This document shows positions 25,600 through 33,136 of a stretch of 64,000 nt of DNA, piece by piece (within the stretch, counting starts at the first letter, position 1; each line of letters opens with the position of its first letter). The notes beneath the pieces were generated by a model. That model ran no database searches. It was not told where the DNA came from and worked only from the letters and a program-made list of their open reading frames with translations. The stretch is from JAZIHH01 sp036678685 (GTDB lineage: Bacteria; Bacillota; UBA4882; UBA10575), in NCBI GenBank assembly GCA_036678685.1, contig JAZIHH010000034.1, positions 62,001-126,000 of the forward strand, written 5' to 3'. The translations under genes and the position numbers were made by a program.

Positions 25600-25946
25600 T
25601 TATAAAATCGACTTTTTTACCGTTGTCCCCTCCACCGGGGCAACGCAAAACGAACCGTCATTGCGCAGATATATTTTAACCTTTTCTCCTGTGTGCGAAG
25701 AAAAATAATAAACGCGCAAATCCTTACCGGCTTCCAACAATCTGACATAGCCCTGAGCACGCAGGAAGTCCGGGATGTTTTCCTGATTTTTAATCATTTC
25801 ACCAAGAACCTGGCAAAAAGTCGTCAGACTGTCCAGTTTAATATCCTCCCTATCCTCTTGAAAATACCGTTTTACGGGGGATGAATCTCATCCGCCACGT
25901 TTTCTTCGTAAAAAAAGATGATATAAAGCGCCGTCATCCTCCCCAT
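25600..25946 (-). pseudogene. Small gene split by a one-base frameshift
   Basis: No family recognised. An ATG at 25946 (AAAGGAG 7 bases upstream) opens 24 codons reading MGRMTALYIIFFYEEN...EIHPP and stops with TAA at 25872. In the -1 frame the text continues smoothly as VKRYFQEDREDIKLDSL... through LRVYYFSSHTGEKVKIYLRNDGSF to the stop at 25600. One extra C in the C5 run at 25876-25880 would join both into a protein of about 116 aa. So this is a recent pseudogene, a sequencing slip, or a -1 frameshift on CCCCC. If not joined, the second part could start at CTG 25836 (AGGGAGG 8 bases before it, 78 aa) or ATG 25797 (65 aa). Confidence 0.6.
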
Positions 25947-26086
25947 CGATCATCTCCTTTAACATGAGCTTTATAAAATTCCCAATATTGATTTTATTTT
26001 ATTTTTCTTCATATATTTACCATTTAATTATAGGCAATATTTTCCTTGATGTCAAGGGTTTATAGGGAGGCGCGTTTTTTTATAGA
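25947..26086. other. AT-rich gap with no gene
   Basis: A/T-rich stretch between the frameshifted gene and the scfB promoter. I see no coding signal, hairpin with T-run or SCIFF-like small frame on either strand. Confidence 0.5.
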
Positions 26087-26115
26087 TTGACACCGGCGGT
26101 AAACTTGCCTATAAT
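26087..26115 (+). promoter_or_regulatory. Fully consensus sigma-A promoter of scfB
   Basis: TTGACA (26087-26092), exactly 17 bp, TATAAT (26110-26115): every base matches the consensus. The transcript would have about a 72-nt leader before the scfB ATG. Confidence 0.9.
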
Positions 26116-26194
26116 TCATTCTTGAGTTCATAAATTATAAATACGGAACGGTGTAAATACCCGGTTCTTTCCGGTTTCTTAAGGAAGGTGTCAA

Positions 26195-27580
26195 ATGGTT
26201 CACGTTTTTCTTCAAAATGAACTTTATATCGCCTTGGACGTCAACAGCGGCAATATTTATCTTTTGGATGAAATAACCGGCAAAATGCTGGAAGGTTTTC
26301 CGGATGCCCCGCCCACCCTGGAAGAGGTGCGGAATAAACTGCAGGGTTCCTACGCCGAGAAGGCAATCGCCGGGGCCTATGAGGAAGTTGAAAGCCTCAT
26401 TGCCCAAAAGATGCTTTATTCACCCGCTTTTCTTGATGATAAAATAATGACGGAGCCGGACCGTCATCAAGGAATAAAAGCCCTTTGCCTGCATGTGACC
26501 CATGATTGCAACTTACGGTGCGGGTATTGTTTTGCCAACCAGGGAGATTACCGCACTGCCCGCCGCCTGATGAGTACCGGTGTCGCCTTTAAGGCTATCG
26601 ATTTCTTGATCGAGCATTCCGCCCGGGATAAGATTGAGATTGATTTCTTCGGCGGCGAACCGTTGCTCAACTATGAGGTGGTAAAAAACGCGGTGGTTTA
26701 CGGCAAAGAACAAGCCGCCCGGCGCAACAAGCGGCTTCACTTTACCCTTACCACCAACGGACTCTTGCTTGACGAGGAAAAAATTTCTTTTCTCAACCGG
26801 GAAATGCACAACATTGTGATCAGTCTTGACGGGAGGAAAGAAGTTCACGACCGGTTCCGTTATGATGTCCATAAAGAAGGGACCTACCAAAAAATCTTGC
26901 CAAAAGCCGTAAAACTGGTCGAGGAACGGAAGAAAAATCCCCCGGAACGCCGGGATTACTTCATCCGCGGCACGTTTACCGCTAAAAACCTTGATTTTTC
27001 CCGCGATGTTCTGCACTTGGCCGGTTTGGGGTTTGAAAGAATCTCGCTGGAACCGGTAGTCGGCAGCGGCGCCGACTTTCATCTCACCCAAGAACACCTG
27101 CCGGCGATCATGGACGAATACGAAAAGCTGGCGCAGATCATCAAGGACCTTCCACCCGGCGAACCCGGCTTCAACTTTTACCATTTTAATTTAAATCTTT
27201 ATAAAAGCCCTTGTGTTTACAAGAGAATATCCGCCTGCGGGGCCGGTTTTGAATACTTTGCCGTCTCCCCCGAAGGCGACTTGTACCCCTGCCACCAATT
27301 TGTCGGCACTCCCCGGTTCAAAATGGGAAATGTCCGGGACGGAATTGAAAATCCCCAATTAAGCGAAGACTTTAGAAGAACCAACATTCTCACCAAAGAA
27401 ATCTGCAAAAAATGCTGGGCCAAATTTTTCTGTTCCGGCGGTTGCCATGCCAACGCCTATTACAGTAACGGCGACCCGGCCATCCCGAACGAACTCGCCT
27501 GTGCGATGCAACGGAAAAGAATAGAATGCGCGATTGGCCTTGAGGTAACGCGCCGGTTGCGGCAGGAGATCTCCGCCTAA
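26195..27580 (+). CDS. scfB: Radical SAM SCIFF peptide maturase (thioether cross-link)
   Basis: Radical-SAM/SPASM enzyme that forms Cys-to-Thr thioether links in the small 'six cysteines in forty-five' peptide. Length 461 aa. The N-terminal RiPP-recognition-like part (VFLQNELYIALDVNSGNIYLLDE) precedes the radical SAM cluster C105-NLR-C109-GY-C112 and IDFFGGEPLLN. The C-terminal SPASM region has CGAGFEYFAVSPEGDLYPCHQFVG and CKKCWAKFFCSGGCHANAY, the exact pattern of this subfamily. The ATG at 26195 has AAGGAAGGTG upstream. In most Clostridia the scfA peptide gene is directly upstream; none is visible here. Its stop overlaps that of the convergent mscS gene by 3 bases. Confidence 0.94.
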   Translation: MVHVFLQNELYIALDVNSGNIYLLDEITGKMLEGFPDAPPTLEEVRNKLQGSYAEKAIAGAYEEVESLIAQKMLYSPAFLDDKIMTEPDRHQGIKALCLHVTHDCNLRCGYCFANQGDYRTARRLMSTGVAFKAIDFLIEHSARDKIEIDFFGGEPLLNYEVVKNAVVYGKEQAARRNKRLHFTLTTNGLLLDEEKISFLNREMHNIVISLDGRKEVHDRFRYDVHKEGTYQKILPKAVKLVEERKKNPPERRDYFIRGTFTAKNLDFSRDVLHLAGLGFERISLEPVVGSGADFHLTQEHLPAIMDEYEKLAQIIKDLPPGEPGFNFYHFNLNLYKSPCVYKRISACGAGFEYFAVSPEGDLYPCHQFVGTPRFKMGNVRDGIENPQLSEDFRRTNILTKEICKKCWAKFFCSGGCHANAYYSNGDPAIPNELACAMQRKRIECAIGLEVTRRLRQEISA

Positions 27581-28644
27581 GCTTTCGTTTCCTCCCGCTC
27601 TTCTGTTCTATTTATGAACAGGATCTGCCGGGGATGGGCGAATTTGATTCCCCGTTTGGCGAATTCCTCCTTAATCTGGAGGTTAATCTCCTGTTGAATG
27701 TCCATGTATTTCTTATAGTCCCGGCTCAAAACATAATAGACCACTTCAAAGATTAAACTGAAGTCGCCGTAAGCAGCAAAATGGGCCCGGTCAAACAGGG
27801 TATCCTCCTTGCTCTCAATGATTTCCCTGATTATTTCCGGGATTTGCCGCAACTGTTCCAGGCTGGTCTCATAGACAACACCGAGTTGAAAGTTGATCCG
27901 TCTTCTTTTCATTCTTTTGTAATTACGTATACGGGAACTGGTCAAGTCGGTGTTGGCAAGGATCAATTGTTCGCCCCCGAGACTCCGGAGCCGGGTCGTT
28001 TTAACCCCGATATATTCCACTGTGCCCCGGTACTCGCCAACAATAATATAATCCCCGACTTCAAAGGGGCGGTCAAAAAAGATGGCAAAATAACTGAAAA
28101 GGTCGCCCAGGATCGTTTGGGCTGCCAAAGCCACCGCCACTCCGCCGATGCCTAAACCGGCCAGCAGGGCCGATACCTTAACCCCGAAATTATCCAACAA
28201 GACAAGAAAGGCAACAACCCAAACAATCACCTTAAAAGCGGTGATAATCCCCCCGAGGGCGTTTTTTTTGGCTTCATCCTTCTCCTTCATCACCCAATAA
28301 TTCTCCAAGGCAAAGCCGGTAACCAGGAGAAAAAACCTTACCCCGAAAAAAGTTACCAGGGTCAATCCCAAATAGTTTAGTCCGGCATCCACCAGCGGGT
28401 GCAGGGTTAAAGTTTTCATTCCCCCGTAAAAAGCGGCAAAATAAAAGAAGGGAAGAATCTTGCCGGTAAAAGATTTATCGGCCTGCCCGGGTATAATTTT
28501 GGCGATCAATTTATCCAGGCGCCGGAAAACGGTGTTTTTTAAGAGCAGGACGACGGCGACCCCGCCGGTAAAGATCGCCAAAGCCATCAAATAATCGTAT
28601 ATCCGGTTCTGAAAGACCGTCCGGTAAAAGATCTCTTTCCACAT
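27577..28644 (-). CDS. mscS: MscS-type mechanosensitive channel
   Basis: Inner-membrane pressure-release channel of 355 aa. Several N-terminal membrane helices (YLMALAIFTGGVAVVLLL, LTLVTFFGVRFFLLV and VIVWVVAFLVLLDNFG) lead to the pore helix ALLAGLGIGGVAVALAAQTILGDLFSYFAIFFDRPF. The beta-domain follows (VGDYIIVGEYRGTVEYIGVKTTRLRSLGGEQLILANTDLTSS), then the alpha/beta vestibule. Start is ATG at 28644. Tail-to-tail overlap with scfB leaves no room for a terminator between the two genes. It is clearly MscS family; whether conductance is MscS- or YnaI-like cannot be said. Confidence 0.93.
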   Translation of the reverse strand: MWKEIFYRTVFQNRIYDYLMALAIFTGGVAVVLLLKNTVFRRLDKLIAKIIPGQADKSFTGKILPFFYFAAFYGGMKTLTLHPLVDAGLNYLGLTLVTFFGVRFFLLVTGFALENYWVMKEKDEAKKNALGGIITAFKVIVWVVAFLVLLDNFGVKVSALLAGLGIGGVAVALAAQTILGDLFSYFAIFFDRPFEVGDYIIVGEYRGTVEYIGVKTTRLRSLGGEQLILANTDLTSSRIRNYKRMKRRRINFQLGVVYETSLEQLRQIPEIIREIIESKEDTLFDRAHFAAYGDFSLIFEVVYYVLSRDYKKYMDIQQEINLQIKEEFAKRGIKFAHPRQILFINRTEEREETKA

Positions 28645-28788
28645 TTTGGTCCTTTCACACCTTTCCCCCGCTCACCCCTCACCGGTGATGGTAAGGCGCT
28701 TTTTAACTTTTATCGAGAGGTTTTGGCATAATATAATATTATAATACTTTATAATACTTTAAACAGCAACAGTGGTTCAAGGTCGTAC

Positions 28789-28874
28789 GCCATCAGGTCA
28801 AAGAGTCCAAAGGTGACTCTTTGACCGGACCCCGGCCTTCAGGAGGAAGGCCCGGGGTTCGAGGCCCTGATGGC
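28789..28874. repeat. tRNA-derived three-helix element next to tRNA-Lys
   Basis: GCCATCAGG (28789-28797) pairs with CCTGATGGC (28866-28874) and encloses two further near-perfect 11-bp hairpins (28797-28825 and 28830-28857). Bases 28852-28874 repeat 22 of 23 bases of the 3' half (T-arm and acceptor) of the neighbouring tRNA-Lys gene, in inverted orientation. It does not form a full tRNA and has no anticodon arm. Origin by fold-back duplication of the tRNA end is likely; function unknown. Confidence 0.65.
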
Positions 28875-28906
28875 AAAAAAGTTCCTCACGGATGGAGAAC
28901 TTTTCT
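28874..28906 (-). terminator. Terminator of the tRNA-Met/tRNA-Lys unit
   Basis: AAAAGTTC / GAACTTTT stem (28877-28904) followed on the minus strand by TTTTTT, just after the tRNA-Lys 3' end. Confidence 0.85.
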
Positions 28907-28917
28907 CTCAAATCAGT

Positions 28918-28993
28918 TGGTGCGCCATCAGGGACTCGAACCCCGGACCCACTGATTAAGAGTCAGCTGCTCTACCAACTGAGCTAATGGCGC
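28918..28993 (-). tRNA. tRNA-Lys (CTT)
   Basis: A 76-nt cloverleaf with acceptor GCGCCAT/ATGGCGC, D-arm AGCTCAGTTGGTAGAGC, anticodon loop CTCTTAA and T-loop TTCGAGT; CCA is encoded. It is transcribed after tRNA-Met. Confidence 0.97.
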
Positions 28994-29013
28994 ACAATCA
29001 ACGATAAAAAATA

Positions 29014-29090
29014 TGGTGGCGGTGACTGGATTCGAACCAGTGACACTACGGGTATGAACCGTATGCTCTGACCAGCTGAGCTACACCGCC
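29014..29090 (-). tRNA. tRNA-Met (CAT)
   Basis: A 77-nt cloverleaf with acceptor GGCGGTG/CACCGCC, anticodon loop TTCATAC and encoded CCA. The GGCGGTGTAGCTCAG start is typical of elongator tRNA-Met in Firmicutes, but a tRNA-Ile2 modified at CAT cannot be fully excluded. Confidence 0.95.
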
Positions 29091-29104
29091 CCTTAGCTTA
29101 TAAT

Positions 29105-29133
29105 ATTATATTATATCCTTCTTCTTTAATCAA
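29105..29133 (-). promoter_or_regulatory. Promoter of the tRNA-Met/tRNA-Lys unit
   Basis: On the minus strand TTGATT (29128-29133), 17 bp, TATAAT (29105-29110), 15 bp before the tRNA-Met 5' end. Confidence 0.8.
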
Positions 29134-29213
29134 GGGGTTTTCTCCGGCTTTTTTTATCTTTTCTTCTCTTCTCCGGTAAAGAAAACAGCCCGGCGGGCCG
29201 CCGTCCGTTTTAT

Positions 29214-29591
29214 TTAACCCCGTGTATAGGAGAATCCTCGTCTTCCTCTCCGTTTGGCATCCATACTTTTTTTCAAATCCGATTGCCGTTCATCGGAATC
29301 TTTTAAAAATTTGGTCAGTTTGTCTTCGAAGCTCTCCTGGCTTCGGCGTCTTTGGGAAGGGTCTTTGGCCTGGCGGATCGAGAGTCCTATTTTCCCCTCT
29401 TTGACCGATAAAATCTTCACGCGCACCGGGTCGTTCATCTTTAAAAAATCGTTTATATCCTTTACATAAACATCGGCCACTTCAGAAATGTGAACCAGAC
29501 CCGTCGTTCCGGGGGCAAGCTCTACAAACGCGCCGAATTTGGCAATTCCTGTCACCTTCCCGTCGACAATCTGACCCGCCGTAAAAGACAT
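29214..29591 (-). CDS. yabR: S1-domain RNA-binding protein YabR
   Basis: Cytoplasmic 125-aa protein with one S1 RNA-binding domain (residues 1-72: GQIVDGKVTGIAKFGAFVEL, GLVHISEVADVYV, VKILSVKEGKIGLSI), followed by a charged tail rich in Arg, Lys, Ser and Asp. YabR homologues associate with ribosomes and stress response in Bacillus. The ATG at 29591 starts the S1 fold; AGGAGG is 12 bases upstream, somewhat far. It is the last gene of a yabQ - divIC - yabR group, all minus strand, the second half of the cluster whose first half is at 10.9-13.0 kb. Confidence 0.9.
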   Translation of the reverse strand: MSFTAGQIVDGKVTGIAKFGAFVELAPGTTGLVHISEVADVYVKDINDFLKMNDPVRVKILSVKEGKIGLSIRQAKDPSQRRRSQESFEDKLTKFLKDSDERQSDLKKSMDAKRRGRRGFSYTRG

Positions 29592-29707
29592 TCTGCAATT
29601 ATTCCTCCTCAATATTCTAAAATCTTGAATGTTATAGTATATTATATCCCCGGGAAAAATGTGTTGTCAAGCAGCGTGGCGTAACCGCCAAAATATTCTT
29701 CCGCCCC

Positions 29708-30049
29708 TTATTTTTCCTGTTCTTCCAAAAGATAATCCGGCAGTTCTTCCACTTTTACCAGCCCCAATTTTTGTGCTTCCCTTTCTAAAAACTCCTGCGA
29801 ATACCAGCGGGTTTTCTCCAACTCCAACAATTCGATAAGTTGTTTCTTCTCGGCCAGCTTCTTTTTTAATTCCACCAACCGGTAATTATTAACGATCAGC
29901 CCAAAGAGACCAAGCCCCAGTTGGTAAAAGACTGACACGATGAAAAACAGTAACAGCAAGGAAAGCGGCTTAAACTTAAACCGCAACCGGCGTTTTTTTA
30001 CTTTTTTTGTCCCTGCCGCAAAAGGCAGACCATTTTCCCTGCGCCGCAT
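29708..30049 (-). CDS. divIC: Septum formation protein DivIC/FtsB
   Basis: Bitopic division protein of 113 aa. A basic N-terminal tail (RRREN...KVKKRRLRFKFK) is followed by one membrane helix (LSLLLLFFIVSVFYQLGLGLFGLIV) and a coiled coil (LVELKKKLAEKKQLIELLELEKTRW), then the usual EFLEREAQKLGLV motif. The product recruits later division proteins at the septum, also during sporulation. I chose the ATG at 30049 because AAGGAG lies 8 bases upstream, though a frame continues 14 codons further. It sits between yabQ and yabR as in other Firmicutes. Confidence 0.9.
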   Translation of the reverse strand: MRRRENGLPFAAGTKKVKKRRLRFKFKPLSLLLLFFIVSVFYQLGLGLFGLIVNNYRLVELKKKLAEKKQLIELLELEKTRWYSQEFLEREAQKLGLVKVEELPDYLLEEQEK

Positions 30050-30137
30050 CCTTTTTTCTCCTTGCCATCCCTTGGTTTTTCTTCCTTCCATTCAATTCGA
30101 CAGGCGCAGCCCCGGATCCTCTCCCCTCACCTTTATT

Positions 30138-30416
30138 TTACTTAAAAAGCATAAGCAACGGCGGGTGGAAAAGTTTCCGGTATAATAAATAGCCCAGGCC
30201 CAGAGTAATCCAGACATACAAACGCAATTTCCCCCAATTAACAAAAAAGATGACCGGCGCCAACAAAATAACGGAAACCGGCCAAAAAATAAAATCCAAG
30301 ACCGGCCTTTTTTTCCCCTTTTTTAGCAGTTGAAAACAATCCTCCACAAACCCCCAACCAATTCCGGCCAGGAACAGCAAACCCAGAGAACTGAGTTGCC
30401 AATCAATTCTTTCCAT
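30138..30416 (-). CDS. yabQ: Spore cortex protein YabQ
   Basis: Small integral membrane protein (92 aa) of the YabQ family needed for spore cortex in Bacillus. The family arrangement is visible: an N-terminal helix (LGLLFLAGIGWGFVEDCFQLL), a basic KKGKKRP loop, then FIFWPVSVILLAPVIFFVNWGKLRLYVWITLGLGYLLY. SD GGAGG precedes the ATG at 30416. It is first of yabQ - divIC - yabR. The sequence is diverged but position and layout agree. Confidence 0.85.
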   Translation of the reverse strand: MERIDWQLSSLGLLFLAGIGWGFVEDCFQLLKKGKKRPVLDFIFWPVSVILLAPVIFFVNWGKLRLYVWITLGLGYLLYRKLFHPPLLMLFK

Positions 30417-30458
30417 ATTTCCTCCCCCCGCTTTCCATTGTATAGCGGTCCTTGGAAA

Positions 30459-31355
30459 TTATGAGCGGCCGGATTTTTTTCTTTTTTTGCTTTTCTTGGC
30501 GACGGGTTCGGGGATATTTTTGAGAACCCAGACCGCAAGCAAAGCCCAGAGAAAACCCGAGAAACCCGCCAACACTTGGAAGATTAACCGGACGTTTGCG
30601 GACCGGTGCAACCTTTCCCGGGTCAAATCTTGCGTAGCCGGCGCCAGCAGTCTGCCGATTCGTTGAAGATAATTCCTGGTTTCTTGATATTTAGGGCGGA
30701 CTCGCTCCAAATCGACGTTGGTCAGACCGGCATTATAGGCTTCAATGGCGGGCCCGGTTTCGCCCTGATAATAATCGATCAAATCCCGCAGGCAATGGAC
30801 GCCGGTCCTGATATTGGCTTCCACCGCATATACACAATCGTCGCCGTGAACTTCTTTTCCCGGTAAATGTCGCCCGTTGCAAACCGAACCCGGATTATAA
30901 TATTGCCAGACCAGAGGAGTTATCTGCATTAAACCGCAGGCTCCCTTCGGAGACCGGGCGTTGGGGTTAAAACTGCTCTCCACTTGGATGATAGCGAGGA
31001 TCAAATGGGGATTGATATCAAAGCGAACGGCATATTTGTAGACAATATCGCTAATTTCTCCCGGAACTTTTAGATTGGTCTCGGCAAGATAAAAAAACTC
31101 CCCCAGCACGGTTTCGAGGTTTTTTACCTGGCGGATGCTTTGGCCATAAGCAATAACAGCCAAACCCGATATCAACAAGGAAAAAATGAGATAGGCATAA
31201 AGAATCCGCCGGGAAAACCGCGGAAAAAAAAGCGCTCCCAGGAACAGGAACGGGCTGAAAACAAGCAAGAAAACCCCGACGGCCATTTTCCGGACAAACC
31301 GGCCCAAGCGGGAAAGGACTTTCTTTCCCGTGAAAAATATGGGTTTGCGTTGCAT
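30459..31355 (-). CDS. Membrane-bound lytic transglycosylase (SLT domain)
   Basis: Envelope enzyme that cleaves glycan strands of peptidoglycan, 298 aa. Two hydrophobic N-terminal stretches (AVGVFLLVFSPFLFLGALFF and ILYAYLIFSLLISGLAVIAYG) anchor it. The lysozyme-like SLT domain (about 105-230) has the catalytic Glu in AIIQVESSFNPNA, then SPKGACGLMQI and AIEAYNAGLTNV. A third hydrophobic segment (VLAGFSGFLWALLAVWVL) near the end and a Lys/Arg-rich tail are unusual for this family. The ATG at 31355 has GGTGGG 4 bases before it. It precedes yabQ on the same strand, so it may act in spore wall work. Confidence 0.88.
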   Translation of the reverse strand: MQRKPIFFTGKKVLSRLGRFVRKMAVGVFLLVFSPFLFLGALFFPRFSRRILYAYLIFSLLISGLAVIAYGQSIRQVKNLETVLGEFFYLAETNLKVPGEISDIVYKYAVRFDINPHLILAIIQVESSFNPNARSPKGACGLMQITPLVWQYYNPGSVCNGRHLPGKEVHGDDCVYAVEANIRTGVHCLRDLIDYYQGETGPAIEAYNAGLTNVDLERVRPKYQETRNYLQRIGRLLAPATQDLTRERLHRSANVRLIFQVLAGFSGFLWALLAVWVLKNIPEPVAKKSKKRKKSGRS

Positions 31356-31473
31356 GCTACCCACCTTTCCAAGCCGGATGGAGCAGATGATAAATATTTT
31401 CCTTTCTTTTCCGTTAACTAAAATTATATAACATTGTAAAAATTATTTCCATCCCTTGGGGAAAAAATTTCCT

Positions 31474-31493
31474 AAAAAAACGCCCGGCGGGCG
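31474..31493 (-). terminator. Terminator of pyrG
   Basis: CGCCC / GGGCG stem with a 3-base loop and a following run of seven T on the minus strand, 7 bp after the pyrG stop. Confidence 0.8.
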
Positions 31494-31500
31494 CAGGCCG

Positions 31501-33117
31501 TCAATAACCGGTCTTCTGGCGGCGAAGGGCGGCGCCGACAAACTCCCGGAAGATCGGTTGCGGCCGGTGGGGCCGGGATTTAAATTCCGGGTGAAACTGG
31601 GTGGCCACAAACCAGGGATGATCCCGCAGTTCGATTATTTCCACCAAATTGCGGCCGTGTAAAACCCCGCTGACCACCAGTCCCGCCTCTTGCAACCTGC
31701 CCAACAACTCATTATTGATTTCGTAGCGGTGGCGGTGGCGCTCCTCGATCAAATCCTGGTTATACGCCTCATATGCTTTGGTGCCTTTGATCAGCCGGAT
31801 GGAACCGAGCCCTAGCTTCATTGTCCCTCCCAGGTTGGTCTGGGCTTTTTGCTCGGCCGACAAGTCGACCACCAGATAGGGGGCGTAGGGGTCAAATTCG
31901 TAAGAATTGGCGCCTTTCATCCCGCAAACATTGCGGGCGAATTCAATAATCGCACACTGCATCCCCAAACTAATCCCCAGGAAGGGAAGGTTGTTTTCCC
32001 TGGCGTAACGAACGGCGGCGATCTTCCCTTCGATACCCCGGGGACCAAAACCGGCGGGCACCAGGATCCCGTTAACCCCCTGGAATATTTCGTCCAGCCG
32101 GCATTCCTCTTTTTCCAGCTGTTCCGCGTCAACCCACCGGATGTTAACCGCCGACCGGTGAGCCACTCCCGCGTGTTTTAAGGCCTCCACCACGCTAAGG
32201 TAAGCGTCGGGAAGGGAGATGTACTTGCCAACCAGGGCAATCTCCACTTCAGTAAGGGGATTTTTTATCTTTTCCACAAATTCGCGCCACTCTTGGAGAT
32301 CTCTTTTCCCGTAGGAAAGCCCGAGGCGGGAAAGGACGATCTTGTCCAAGCCGGCTTGCTCCAAAAGAAGCGGTACTTCATAGATGGTTTCCACATCCTG
32401 ATTGGGGATGACCGCTTCCACGTCAATATCACAGAACAGGGCGATTTTGTTCTTTACCTCGTCAGGGATTGCCCGTTCCGAACGGCAGACAATCACATCC
32501 GGTTGAATACCAATGCTCCTGAGCTCTTTCACACTGTGCTGGGTGGGTTTTGTCTTCAGTTCCGCCGAGCATGACAGAAAGGGGACAAGGGTAACATGAA
32601 TATACATTACTTCTTCACGGCCGATGTCCGTCTTGAACTGCCGGATCGCTTCTAGAAAAGGCAGGCTCTCGATATCGCCCACCGTCCCCCCCACTTCGAC
32701 GATGACCATATCCGCCTTGGTGACGCCGGCAACTTTGGTGATGCTTTTTTTGATCTCGTTGGTTATATGGGGGATTACCTGGACGGTGGCACCGAGAAAC
32801 TCTCCTTTTCTTTCTTTGGAAATCACCGACCAGTAGATTTTACCGGTGGTAATATTATTATTTTCCGTCAGGTTTTCATCGATAAACCGCTCGTAATGGC
32901 CGAGATCAAGATCGGTTTCCGCTCCGTCGTCCGTAACAAAGACCTCGCCGTGTTGATACGGGCTCATGGTACCGGGATCAACATTAATATAGGGATCGAG
33001 TTTTAAAATAGAAACTTTGAGGCCCCGGCTTTTTAAAAGCCGCCCGAGGGAAGCGGCGGTGATTCCTTTACCCAGTGAAGAAACTACTCCTCCGGTAATA
33101 AAAATATATTTCGACAC
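31501..33117 (-). CDS. pyrG: CTP synthase with Cys-to-Ser change in the glutaminase site
   Basis: Makes CTP from UTP with ATP and ammonia, the ammonia normally released from glutamine. At 538 aa the synthase domain is intact (GGVVSSLGKGITAASLG, DPYINVDPGTMSPYQHGEVFV-type loop, TKPTQHSVKELRSIGI). The C-terminal class I glutaminase keeps the oxyanion region (PAGFGPRG) and the His-Glu pair (FHPEFKSRP). However, the nucleophile motif reads FLGISLGMQ where the family has GICLGMQ: residue 383 is Ser (codon AGT, 31969-31971) instead of Cys. GTG at 33117 with AGGAGGG is the start. A cysteine five residues later (MQC) is not the usual nucleophile. As read, the enzyme should rely on free ammonia. Confidence 0.95.
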   Translation of the reverse strand: MSKYIFITGGVVSSLGKGITAASLGRLLKSRGLKVSILKLDPYINVDPGTMSPYQHGEVFVTDDGAETDLDLGHYERFIDENLTENNNITTGKIYWSVISKERKGEFLGATVQVIPHITNEIKKSITKVAGVTKADMVIVEVGGTVGDIESLPFLEAIRQFKTDIGREEVMYIHVTLVPFLSCSAELKTKPTQHSVKELRSIGIQPDVIVCRSERAIPDEVKNKIALFCDIDVEAVIPNQDVETIYEVPLLLEQAGLDKIVLSRLGLSYGKRDLQEWREFVEKIKNPLTEVEIALVGKYISLPDAYLSVVEALKHAGVAHRSAVNIRWVDAEQLEKEECRLDEIFQGVNGILVPAGFGPRGIEGKIAAVRYARENNLPFLGISLGMQCAIIEFARNVCGMKGANSYEFDPYAPYLVVDLSAEQKAQTNLGGTMKLGLGSIRLIKGTKAYEAYNQDLIEERHRHRYEINNELLGRLQEAGLVVSGVLHGRNLVEIIELRDHPWFVATQFHPEFKSRPHRPQPIFREFVGAALRRQKTGY

Positions 33118-33136
33118 TAAATTCCCTCCTGAACGA

